The position numbers were made by a program, and so were the translations under genes. The notes beneath the pieces were generated by a model. The model had not been told where the DNA came from. It saw only the letters and a list, made by a program, of their open reading frames with translations, and searched no databases. A stretch of DNA of 64,000 nt from Parerythrobacter_A sp963838735 (GTDB lineage: Bacteria > Pseudomonadota > Alphaproteobacteria > Sphingomonadales > Sphingomonadaceae), in NCBI GenBank assembly GCA_963838735.1, contig CAWISG010000006.1, positions 1 through 64,000 of the forward strand, written 5' to 3'. Below are positions 45,383-52,993 of this stretch, in pieces (the first letter of the stretch is position 1; each line of letters opens with the position of its first letter).

Positions 45383-46372
45383 TTATATCAATCCGGCAAG
45401 CGGCGAAGACGGATCCGCATATTTGCGGGTTGCCATGCGGCCGGCCAGATAGGCATCGCGCCCCGCCTCAACCGCCAGTTTCATCGCACGCGCCATGCGC
45501 AGCGGGTCTTTCGCTTCGGCGATGGCGGTGTTCATCAGCACGCCGTCGCAGCCCAGCTCCATCGCCACCGCCGCGTCGGACGCCGTGCCCACGCCCGCAT
45601 CGACCAGCACCGGCACCGATGCTCCTTCCACGATCAGGCGAATCGTCACCCGGTTCTGAATGCCAAGCCCCGACCCGATCGGCGCGCCCAGCGGCATGAT
45701 CGCCACCGCGCCGGCCTCTTCCAGCTGTTTGGCGGCGATGGGGTCGTCCGCGCAATAGACCATCGGGTAAAAGCCTTCCTTGGCCAGCACCTCGGTTGCT
45801 TTCAGCGTTTCGCGCATGTCGGGATAGAGCGTACGCGCTTCGCCCAGCACCTCCAGCTTGACCAGATCCCAGCCGCCCGCCTCGCGCGCCAGCCGCAGCG
45901 TGCGCACCGCGTCCTCGCCGGTAAAGCACCCGGCGGTGTTGGGCAGGTACGTGACGGATTTGGGGTCGATGAAGTCGGTTAGCATCGGCGCTTTGGGATC
46001 GCTGACATTCACGCGCCGCACCGCCACGGTGACGATCTCGGCGCCTGCTGCCGCAACCGCTGCTGCGTTCTGTTCGAAATCGGCATATTTGCCGGTGCCG
46101 ACAATCAGGCGGGACCGGAATGTCCGGCCAGCGACGCTCCAGGTATCGTCGTGCGTTTCGCCCTGCCCGCCGCCGACGAAATGCACGATTTCCAGCACGT
46201 CGCCCTGTTCCAGCCGAATGTCGTCCAGCGTGGAGCGCGGCACGATGGTGCCGTTGCGCTCGACCGCGACTTTCGTCGCATCAAGGTCCAGCTCGCGCGC
46301 AAGGTCGGCCACGGAAATGGCGGTGGTGGTGCGGGTTTCCCCGTTGACGGTAATTTCATGCGGCTGGATCAT
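45383..46372 (-). CDS. thiG: ThiS-ThiG fusion (sulfur carrier and thiazole synthase)
   Basis: A 329-residue fusion. Residues 1-69 are ThiS and end at VGGG (66-69), where free ThiS would carry the C-terminal Gly-Gly to be thiocarboxylated. From residue 77 the chain is ThiG, with the catalytic Lys K172 in LVKLEVLGE and the later APIGSG and VLVDAGVGTASDA segments. It forms the thiazole part of thiamine. How an internal GG is used, by cleavage or by another route, cannot be told. merC lies 52 bases upstream on the same strand. No TPP riboswitch is evident. Confidence 0.92.
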   Translation of the reverse strand: MIQPHEITVNGETRTTTAISVADLARELDLDATKVAVERNGTIVPRSTLDDIRLEQGDVLEIVHFVGGGQGETHDDTWSVAGRTFRSRLIVGTGKYADFEQNAAAVAAAGAEIVTVAVRRVNVSDPKAPMLTDFIDPKSVTYLPNTAGCFTGEDAVRTLRLAREAGGWDLVKLEVLGEARTLYPDMRETLKATEVLAKEGFYPMVYCADDPIAAKQLEEAGAVAIMPLGAPIGSGLGIQNRVTIRLIVEGASVPVLVDAGVGTASDAAVAMELGCDGVLMNTAIAEAKDPLRMARAMKLAVEAGRDAYLAGRMATRKYADPSSPLAGLI

Positions 46373-46424
46373 GCGCTGGCAGATAGCGACCGTGCCCAGC
46401 GGTGCAAGTGAGCGCGCCGAATAG

Positions 46425-46823
46425 TCAGGCCCGGGCTTGGGCCTGGGTGGGCCGCAGGTTCAGCACGTGGCCGAGCGACACCAGCGCCACACCGATAACG
46501 GTCAGCACGGCTTCCCCTGCCCCATGCGGCACCATCAGGGCACCACCCATCAAGCCAAGGCCGGTCAGCGCGATGACGAGCGGACCCGTGCGGCGATGCT
46601 GCAACGCGCCCCAGCCGATGGCCGCTGCCGCAAAAATTACCGCCAACAGCAACCCGATCTCGTGCAAGGCGGGCGGGAACAACGCCTCGCTGCCGATGCC
46701 CAGCGCGGAAACCACCAGAATGCTGGACACGCAATGCGCCGCGCACAGGCCGGACAGCGCAATGCCTGCACGGTCGAGTCGCGCGCGCAACGGGCTGCGT
46801 ATCGAAGGGGGCATCGTCGCCAT
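46425..46823 (-). CDS. MerC-domain membrane protein
   Basis: A 132-residue protein with four hydrophobic segments and GLCAAHCVSS near the start, the Cys pair of the MerC family. In mercury operons MerC moves Hg(II); chromosomal members like this one may serve other metals. It shares a divergent promoter region with ctaA. It is followed by thiSG on the same strand, probably a chance pairing. Confidence 0.85.
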   Translation of the reverse strand: MATMPPSIRSPLRARLDRAGIALSGLCAAHCVSSILVVSALGIGSEALFPPALHEIGLLLAVIFAAAAIGWGALQHRRTGPLVIALTGLGLMGGALMVPHGAGEAVLTVIGVALVSLGHVLNLRPTQAQARA

Positions 46824-46836
46824 GCGGTGCCAACTA

Positions 46837-46875
46837 TGTTACATCGTATCATTGCGCAAGCTTTCTCTTGCGCAA
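46837..46875. promoter_or_regulatory. Two inverted repeats between merC and ctaA
   Basis: TGTTAC-ATC-GTATCA (46837-46851) is a near-palindrome 14 bases from the merC start, in a place suited to a metal-responsive repressor. Next to it, TTGCGCAAG (46852-46860) and CTTGCGCAA (46867-46875) form a perfect 9-bp inverted repeat with a 6-base loop. No T-run follows, so a terminator is unlikely. Confidence 0.4.
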
Positions 46876-46952
46876 ATGCGTCCCCTGACGGTGCAACAGG
46901 TGTTGCACAATGCAGGCTTGCCCCTCTCCGCGCGCCATCGCATGAGGTTTGC

Positions 46953-48020
46953 ATGGCGACTATTTCCAACACTGACGCCCCTGTGCCGCAGGCGAGCGTC
47001 GGCTTCACCGATGCGCGCCCCGCCGCGCTGGCCCGATGGTTGTGGGCCGTGGCGGCGATGGTGCTGGTGATGGTGATTGTCGGCGGGATTACGCGACTGA
47101 CCGAATCGGGTTTGTCGATCACTCAATGGCAACCGATCAGCGGCGCACTGCCGCCACTGACCCATGCGCAATGGGAAGAGGCCTTTGCGCTTTACAGGGA
47201 GATACCCGAATACCGGAACGTGACCGGTCCGGCGGGCATGGATCTGGCAGCGTTCAAGTTTATTTATTTCTGGGAATGGTTCCACCGCCTGTGGGGGCGG
47301 TTGATCGGCGTGGCGTTTGCGCTGCCGCTGGCGTGGTTTTGGTGGCGCGAGGCCATCCCGGCGGGATACAAACCGCGCCTGCTGGCGCTGCTGGCACTAG
47401 GCGGGCTGCAGGGCGCATTCGGCTGGTTCATGGTGCGCAGCGGGCTGTCGGGCGAAATGACCGATGTGAGCCATTTCTGGCTGTCGATCCACTTGCTGAC
47501 CGCGTTCTTTACGCTAGCGGGCCTGACCTGGACGGCGCTGGACCTGACGCGACTGGCGCGCAGCGGTGCAGGGCGCGAGTCGCAGCTGACATCGTTGGGT
47601 ATTGGCGTCGCCATCATTCTGTTCTTCCAGCTGTTGCTGGGCGCATGGGTCGCCGGGCTGAACGCGGGCCATGCCTCCTATTCCTGGCCCTTGATGCAGG
47701 GGCGGCTGGTGCCCGAATACGACACGACGCGCGGAATCTGGTGGGCGGTGACGCATGACCCGTTCCTCCTGCATTTCCTGCACCGCTGGTGGGCATTCGC
47801 CGCCGCCGCCGCGCTGATGGTGCTGGCGCATCGGGTGCGCAGGCTCAACACCCGCGCAGCAAAAGCCGTCGGCGGCATCCTGCTGGTGCAGATCGCATTG
47901 GGTATCGCCACAGTGACCAGCGAAGTCGAGCTGTGGATCGCGGTTGCGCACCAGGGCGTGGGCGCCCTGCTGGTCTGCATCACGGCATGGTGCATGCATA
48001 TTCTTGGCCGCCGGGTATGA
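46953..48020 (+). CDS. ctaA: Heme A synthase
   Basis: A 355-residue membrane enzyme that oxidises heme O to heme A for cytochrome oxidase. Eight hydrophobic segments and the histidine-bearing segments EWFHRLWGR, SHFWLSIHLL, FLHRWWAF and VAHQGVGA match the alphaproteobacterial COX15/CtaA type 2 form. ATG 46953 (MATISNTDAP) starts it; the frame is open much further upstream, but only over merC. The stop overlaps cutA by ATGA. Confidence 0.93.
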   Translation: MATISNTDAPVPQASVGFTDARPAALARWLWAVAAMVLVMVIVGGITRLTESGLSITQWQPISGALPPLTHAQWEEAFALYREIPEYRNVTGPAGMDLAAFKFIYFWEWFHRLWGRLIGVAFALPLAWFWWREAIPAGYKPRLLALLALGGLQGAFGWFMVRSGLSGEMTDVSHFWLSIHLLTAFFTLAGLTWTALDLTRLARSGAGRESQLTSLGIGVAIILFFQLLLGAWVAGLNAGHASYSWPLMQGRLVPEYDTTRGIWWAVTHDPFLLHFLHRWWAFAAAAALMVLAHRVRRLNTRAAKAVGGILLVQIALGIATVTSEVELWIAVAHQGVGALLVCITAWCMHILGRRV

Positions 48021-48346
48021 CGGCGCTCGTCTATACCACGGTCGGCACCCCGGAAGAGGCCCGCGCGCTGGCCCGCACACTGCTTGTGGAAAAGCTGATC
48101 GTTTGCGGCAATGTCGGCCAGCCGCACACCGCGCTGTACATCCAGAACGGAGGCCTGAACGAATTGCGGGAAGCGTCGCTGCTGTGCAAGACACACCGTG
48201 CACTGCTGGACCGCACGGTTGCGCGCATCGAAGCGCTGCATCCCTATGACAGCCCGGTTGTTACCGGCTGGAATGCTGACGCCGCAGGTGCATTCGCAGG
48301 CGAGTGGACGGCACTACTGGTTGGAGCTGGAAATACCATAAGCTGA
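48017..48346 (+). CDS. cutA: CutA1-like divalent cation tolerance protein
   Basis: A 109-residue ferredoxin-like trimeric protein. Marks are VYTTVGTPEEARALARTLL and LVEKLIVCGNVG, then HPYDSPVV near the end. CutA has been linked to copper tolerance, but its true role is unclear. It is coupled to ctaA through an ATGA overlap, and heme A and copper both serve cytochrome oxidase, though a link is only suggestive. Confidence 0.9.
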   Translation: MTALVYTTVGTPEEARALARTLLVEKLIVCGNVGQPHTALYIQNGGLNELREASLLCKTHRALLDRTVARIEALHPYDSPVVTGWNADAAGAFAGEWTALLVGAGNTIS

Positions 48347-48397
48347 ACAAGATTTCCGTCGTGGTATCATGTTACCTCCCGCGAGACCCCCGCTTTT

Positions 48398-48429
48398 GCT
48401 TGACTCGCAGCGCTACTTTGACGAAACGC
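48398..48429 (+). promoter_or_regulatory. Predicted rplM-rpsI promoter
   Basis: TTGACT (48400-48405), a 17-base spacer and GAAACG (48423-48428). The -10 is weak, but the extended pattern GCTTGAC-N11-CTTTG-C-A-ACGC is shared with the rpmB promoter at 22971-23002. Confidence 0.45.
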
Positions 48430-48541
48430 CCATCCGCGCAGCCTGCTATGCGGCGTTGCCTCCCATACCTTAACGACAGCACCCGCCCCGCCGTATCCGC
48501 GGCAGGCGTGCGGTGCGCCAACGAACTGGAAACCCGCAGCC

Positions 48542-49021
48542 ATGAAGGCGCTTACCAAACTGACCCAGTCGGCCAAGCCGGCGGAGGTCGAGAAGAAATG
48601 GCATCTGATAGACGGCGAAGGCCTCGTCGTGGGCCGCGTCGCCTCGATCATCGCCAACATCCTGCGCGGCAAGCACAAGCCGAGCTACACCCCGCATGTC
48701 GATTGCGGCGACCATGTGATCGTCATCAATGCCGACAAGGTCCGGTTCACCGGCAAGAAAGCAACTGACAAGCGCTATTACAAGCACACCGGCTATCCCG
48801 GCGGCATCAAGGAAACCTCGCCCGAGAAGATTCTCGAAGGCCGTTTCCCCGAACGCGTGCTGGAAAAGGCCGTCGAACGGATGATTCCGCGCGGGCCGCT
48901 CGGGCGCGCGCAGATGAAGGCGCTGCACCTCTATGCCGGTACCGAACATCCCCATGACGGTGCGCAGCCCGAAACACTCGACATCGCCTCCATGAATCGC
49001 AAGAACAAGGCATCCAACTGA
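48542..49021 (+). CDS. rplM: 50S ribosomal protein L13
   Basis: A 159-residue ribosomal protein. It has KKWHLIDGEGLVVGRVAS, DCGDHVIVINADKVRFTG and RMIPRGPLGRAQMKALH-type segments of L13. It is the first gene of the rplM-rpsI operon, sharing one base with the rpsI start (TGATG). Length is that of the alphaproteobacterial form. Confidence 0.97.
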   Translation: MKALTKLTQSAKPAEVEKKWHLIDGEGLVVGRVASIIANILRGKHKPSYTPHVDCGDHVIVINADKVRFTGKKATDKRYYKHTGYPGGIKETSPEKILEGRFPERVLEKAVERMIPRGPLGRAQMKALHLYAGTEHPHDGAQPETLDIASMNRKNKASN

Positions 49022-49785
49022 TGGCCGACGACAAGACACCGGAAACCGCCGAGAAAGCGGAAACCAAGGCTGCACCCGAAGCTGCTGCCGAAACCGCCCA
49101 GCCGAAAACCAAAGCCAAGACCGCTGCCGCCAAGAAGCCTGCTGCGAAAAAGGCATCTGCCGAGAAAGCGCCGGCCAAGGATGCCGCAGCCACGCAAGAC
49201 GCCAAGAGCGACGTGACGGCGGAAGAAATTGGGCCCGCCGAATCCAAAGCGGCTGAACCCAAAGCGGACGCCAAGGAAGAAACCAAAACGGTTTCCGACC
49301 TGTCGGACCTCAAGGACATCGCCGGCGATGCGCCCAACGCAGACGCCGCCGCCATCGCCGAAAGCACCATGCCGCTGCGCGAGCAGGCGCTGGACAAACA
49401 TGGCCGCGCCTATGCCACGGGCCGCCGCAAGGATGCCGTCGCGCGGGTCTGGATCAAGCCGGGCAAGGGCAAGATTACAGTCAATGGCCGCGATCAGGAA
49501 ACCTATTTCGCACGCCCGACGCTGCGCCTGATCCTGAACCAGCCTTTCGTCATCACCGATCGCGAAGGCGGTTACGATGTCGTTGCCACCGTGCGCGGCG
49601 GTGGTCTGTCGGGCCAGGCTGGCGCAGTGAAGCACGGCATCAGCCAGGCGCTGACCCGCTACGAACCCGAGCTGCGCGCCACGGTAAAGGCCGCCGGGTT
49701 CCTGACCCGCGACAGCCGCGTGGTGGAACGCAAGAAATATGGCCGCGCGAAAGCTCGCAAGAGCTTCCAGTTCTCCAAGCGGTAA
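49021..49785 (+). CDS. rpsI: 30S ribosomal protein S9 with long N-terminal extension
   Basis: A 254-residue S9. The ordinary S9 fold begins near residue 128 (GRAYATGRRKDAVARVW) and ends with the rRNA-contacting tail RKSFQFSKR. The first 125 residues are Ala, Lys, Glu and Pro rich and likely disordered, ending in SDLSDLKDIAG, which shorter sphingomonad S9 extensions also carry. Usual S9 length is about 130, so the extension is unusually long. The ATG shares a base with the rplM stop. Confidence 0.95.
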   Translation: MADDKTPETAEKAETKAAPEAAAETAQPKTKAKTAAAKKPAAKKASAEKAPAKDAAATQDAKSDVTAEEIGPAESKAAEPKADAKEETKTVSDLSDLKDIAGDAPNADAAAIAESTMPLREQALDKHGRAYATGRRKDAVARVWIKPGKGKITVNGRDQETYFARPTLRLILNQPFVITDREGGYDVVATVRGGGLSGQAGAVKHGISQALTRYEPELRATVKAAGFLTRDSRVVERKKYGRAKARKSFQFSKR

Positions 49786-49805
49786 TCCGGCTTGCAGGGA
49801 TCATG

Positions 49806-49840
49806 AAAAGGGGCGGTGCCGGAAACGGTGTCGCCCTTTT
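49806..49840 (+). terminator. Terminator after rpsI
   Basis: AAAAGGGGCG and CGCCCTTTT flank a GC-rich centre with one bulged base and end in a T-run. It is near-symmetrical, so it may also end transcripts of the convergent phosphoesterase gene, whose stop is at 49845. Confidence 0.6.
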
Positions 49841-49844
49841 CGTA

Positions 49845-50594
49845 TCAAGCGTCCAGCGTCCGCACCGTGGCGGACAGCGTCGCGCCATCCCATTCCAGCA
49901 CATTGTAGCTGGGCGGTGTGGCGCGGGTGCGTTCCGACAGGGTGCCTGCCCCGATCATGCGGACCGGTCCGTGCGGTGTGGCTTCCATGATATCGAACGC
50001 ATCATGGACATGGCCCGTCAGCACTGCCGCAACTGGGCGCTGGGCCAGTTCGGCCAGCGCGCGTGTACCGCCGCGCGTATAGGCCGTCCCCTGCGTGCCG
50101 GTTTCGCGCAAGGGATGGTGCGCGGTGACCAGCACCTGCGTCCCGGCGGGCAGGGCATCGATCTCGGCCAGACATGCCTGCAACGCGCGCCGCGTTACCC
50201 AGCCTTTCGACCAGTTTGCGCGCCATTGGGCACGCGCTGCAGTCTTCAGCGATATGACCGCCAGGCCCGGCACTTCCGGCATTCGCGACACAGCCCGCTC
50301 GACGCTGCGAAACCGGCGATAGGGCGTGAACGCGCGTTCGACCGGATTGAAATAGGGCATGTCGTGATTGCCGACGACGATGGTGGCGGGGGCTTTCAAC
50401 CCCGCAATCCAGCGTTGTGCAGCAGCGAATTCGCGGTGGCGGGCACGCATAGTCAGGTCGCCCGTTATCAGCACCCCGTCGGGCCGTTCGGCGGCCACCG
50501 CGTCTTCCACCCAAGCCAGTGCCGCGCGGTCTTCCAGACCGAAATGGATATCGCTCAGGTGAAACAGCCGTGCTACGGCAGCAGCCTGCGCCAT
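49845..50594 (-). CDS. Metallophosphoesterase
   Basis: A 249-residue calcineurin-like phosphoesterase. The five motifs are DIHFG, GDLT, GNHD, AHHPL and GHVHD in the right order, giving a two-metal site. The substrate cannot be told; cyclic nucleotide or lipid phosphoesterases share this build. It starts three bases after the small membrane protein gene and is the last gene of the LytS/LytTR operon at 49.8-52.9 kb. Confidence 0.88.
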   Translation of the reverse strand: MAQAAAVARLFHLSDIHFGLEDRAALAWVEDAVAAERPDGVLITGDLTMRARHREFAAAQRWIAGLKAPATIVVGNHDMPYFNPVERAFTPYRRFRSVERAVSRMPEVPGLAVISLKTAARAQWRANWSKGWVTRRALQACLAEIDALPAGTQVLVTAHHPLRETGTQGTAYTRGGTRALAELAQRPVAAVLTGHVHDAFDIMEATPHGPVRMIGAGTLSERTRATPPSYNVLEWDGATLSATVRTLDA

Positions 50595-50597
50595 ACC

Positions 50598-50864
50598 CTA
50601 CAGCCGCCGCGTCAGAATGAGCCAGGCGGACAACCCGTTGCCAGCCGAATACAGCGCATAGGCCCACGCTGCCGCCATCCAGCCTGCCGATGCCAGCCCC
50701 ATCGCGGCGATCAGCGCGAACAGCTCCGCACCGAAAGCGACCCGGCGTGCCATGCCGCCCCGCACCAGCACATCGCGCCCGATCACCGGGTGACGGCTTT
50801 CCAGTACGGCGCGGTGCAGCGCGAAATTGACGATGCCCAAAATGAAGACGACTGCGACTGCCAT
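50598..50864 (-). CDS. Small membrane protein, hypothetical
   Basis: An 88-residue protein with hydrophobic segments at the N-terminus (AVAVVFILGIVNFALH) and centre to end (AELFALIAAMGLA, AAWAYALYSAGNGL), separated by a charged loop. No family is recognised. ATG 50864 is favoured over 50909. It lies 57 bases after the response regulator stop and three bases before the phosphoesterase start, so it is likely part of that operon. Confidence 0.65.
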   Translation of the reverse strand: MAVAVVFILGIVNFALHRAVLESRHPVIGRDVLVRGGMARRVAFGAELFALIAAMGLASAGWMAAAWAYALYSAGNGLSAWLILTRRL

Positions 50865-50921
50865 AGGCGACGTCTGGCATATCTGGCACAGGTTCGCCAG
50901 CCTGCGCACCGGGATCTCGCC

Positions 50922-51659
50922 CTATCTTCCCGCCATCGCCTTGACCTGCTTCAGATAGGTTCGCCCAATCCGCAGGTTCTCGCCATCGGCCATATCGACC
51001 GACCACGCGCCCAACCCGTCATGCCGCAAGCCCGCAATGGCATCGCGCTGCAGGATGGTGGAGCGGTGGATGCGGATAAAGGCTTCGGGATCGAGCCGCT
51101 TTTCCAGGCCGGTGATCGTTTGCAGAAGCAGATAGGACCGTTCCGCCGTGTGCAGCCGCACATAATCGCGCTCGGCATCGATACGGGTGATCGCGCCTGT
51201 ATCAAGCCGCACCAGCTCCGAACGGTGCGGCACCCATAGCTCGGCGAGATAGGGGCCGAGCGCACCGGCAGCGTCCGTTCCGCGTCGCGCCGTAACGCGC
51301 GCAACGGCCCGCTCCAGCCGCTCCACCGCGACCGGTTTCAGGACATAGTCCACCGCTTCCAGGTCGAATGCCTCGACGGCAAAATCGTTATGCGCGGTGA
51401 CGAACACGATGGCGGGAACCGGATCGTGTTTCGCCAGAGCCCGCGCGACGGACAGGCCGTCCCGCCCTGGCATGGTGATATCGAGCAGGACCAGGTCGGG
51501 CCGCATGTCGCGGCTGCGTGCGATGGCCGTCTCGCCATCCGCCGCGCTGCCGATCACCGTGATGCCGGCGAGGCGCTCGCACACCAGCCGCAACCGCTCC
51601 ACCGCCAGCGGCTCGTCATCGACAATCAGGGTGCGCAGCGGCGTGGCGGGGTCAGTCAT
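50922..51659 (-). CDS. LytTR-type response regulator (second pair)
   Basis: A 245-residue regulator with receiver domain (DDEPLAVERL; phospho-Asp in LVLLDITMPGRDG; Lys in YVLKPV) and LytTR DNA-binding domain (IRIHRSTILQRDAI). The start overlaps the kinase gene by eight bases. Sequence differs enough from the 20.0-kb regulator that the pairs are not recent duplicates. Confidence 0.92.
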   Translation of the reverse strand: MTDPATPLRTLIVDDEPLAVERLRLVCERLAGITVIGSAADGETAIARSRDMRPDLVLLDITMPGRDGLSVARALAKHDPVPAIVFVTAHNDFAVEAFDLEAVDYVLKPVAVERLERAVARVTARRGTDAAGALGPYLAELWVPHRSELVRLDTGAITRIDAERDYVRLHTAERSYLLLQTITGLEKRLDPEAFIRIHRSTILQRDAIAGLRHDGLGAWSVDMADGENLRIGRTYLKQVKAMAGR

Positions 51660-52920
51660 GCGTTGAGAACGGGAGCATAAGTGTGGTGCAATAGGCGGCG
51701 TTGCCATCGCGCTCGACCGGCCCCGTTTCGAGGCTGGCAGCCGCACCATGGAGAGCGCGCAGCCGGTCCACCACATTGGCGAGGCCGATGCCCAGGCCCG
51801 TTTCGGACCCCGACGGCGCGGTGTCGCTCGCGCCGGTGCCATCGTCGCAAACTTCGAGCATGAGCATATCGCCCTGCCGTTCGGCGGACACCGTCACCGT
51901 GACAGGTTGGGTGCTGGCGGCGACGCCGTATTTCACCGCGTTTTCGACCAGCGGTTGCAGGATCATGCCTGGCACACGCGCCGTCAGGACATCCTCGTCG
52001 GTAACGAAAGCGACAACCAGCCGGTCGGGAAAACGAACCGCTTCGATATCGAGATAATGGCGTTGCATCGCCAGCTCGTCCGCCAGCGTCACTGATGCCG
52101 CCGGCGCATCGGCAAGGCTGTGGCGATAGAAACGCGACAGCGTCTGGATCATTTCCTCCGCCCGCTCGCGCCGCCCCGTCATCACCAGCGCGCTCAGCGA
52201 ATTAAGCGCATTGAACAGGAAATGCGGGTTCACCTGATAGCGTAGCGAGCGCAGTTCGGCGGCCTTGGCGGCGCTGCGGAACCGCTCGCCGCGCTGCTGC
52301 GCCACCCGCGTCTGGCCGATGGCGAGCATGGTAAAGTAAATCGAGGCCCAGGCCACAAACAGGAAATACCGCCCAAGCGCCACGTCCACCAGTTGCAGCC
52401 AGCGGAACCGGCCGGGGTCCAGTCGCCCGCTCGCGCGGGTATCCGCCGGTGCGCCCTGTCCCGGCTGCGGTGCGACCCGATCGAGCATGTCGCCCGCATC
52501 CTCGCGGCTCCACGGGCTGAGATTGCGCTTCTGCCATTCGTGCCCGATTTGGTGCTGCACCGGCGCGAACAGCGTCTGGTTGACTTGCGCCACGGTTGCC
52601 GCAGCAGGCAGGGCCAGCACCAGCGAGGCGGCGATCTTCACGCCGATGGAGCGGTCCTCGACAAAGCGCAGCGCCAGCCACATCAGCAGGGTGATGCCGA
52701 CCCCGGCAAGGCAAACCAGCGCGCGCCGCCACAGCATCGCAGTGTGCAGGTCGATCCCGAACGCCTGCTGTACTTCGTACCCAAGGATAACCCCGCGCAG
52801 CGACGTCAGTACGAAATAGGCAAGCCACAGGGCCACGATGGACCAAACCACCATGCGCAGCTGACCCGGCATGCGGACAGCTTGGGAACCGGTATCGGGT
52901 ACGGGCGGGGCCATGCGCAT
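51652..52920 (-). CDS. LytS/YpdA-type sensor histidine kinase (second pair)
   Basis: A 422-residue membrane kinase. There are four hydrophobic segments (about 24-45, 65-85, 93-110 and 180-205), with a loop of about 70 residues between the third and fourth that could face the periplasm. The His motif is VNPHFLFNALNS, with PLVENAVKYG (N box) and GIGLANVVDRL (G box). It is coupled to its response regulator by overlap. A small membrane protein and a phosphoesterase follow. Confidence 0.9.
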   Translation of the reverse strand: MRMAPPVPDTGSQAVRMPGQLRMVVWSIVALWLAYFVLTSLRGVILGYEVQQAFGIDLHTAMLWRRALVCLAGVGITLLMWLALRFVEDRSIGVKIAASLVLALPAAATVAQVNQTLFAPVQHQIGHEWQKRNLSPWSREDAGDMLDRVAPQPGQGAPADTRASGRLDPGRFRWLQLVDVALGRYFLFVAWASIYFTMLAIGQTRVAQQRGERFRSAAKAAELRSLRYQVNPHFLFNALNSLSALVMTGRRERAEEMIQTLSRFYRHSLADAPAASVTLADELAMQRHYLDIEAVRFPDRLVVAFVTDEDVLTARVPGMILQPLVENAVKYGVAASTQPVTVTVSAERQGDMLMLEVCDDGTGASDTAPSGSETGLGIGLANVVDRLRALHGAAASLETGPVERDGNAAYCTTLMLPFSTHD

Positions 52921-52993
52921 CGTCTACGTGCGAAACCGGGCAGCGACCAGCGCGACGGTCGAGCGGACAGGGTCGTTCATCGGGCCACACCCC

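Noticed and set aside
46373..46424. TPP riboswitch before thiSG
   Set aside because: The conserved CUGAGA and ACCUGA elements are missing and the gap is too short.
46437..46952. Upstream extension of the ctaA frame
   Set aside because: It is antisense to merC; heme A synthase homology starts at 46953.
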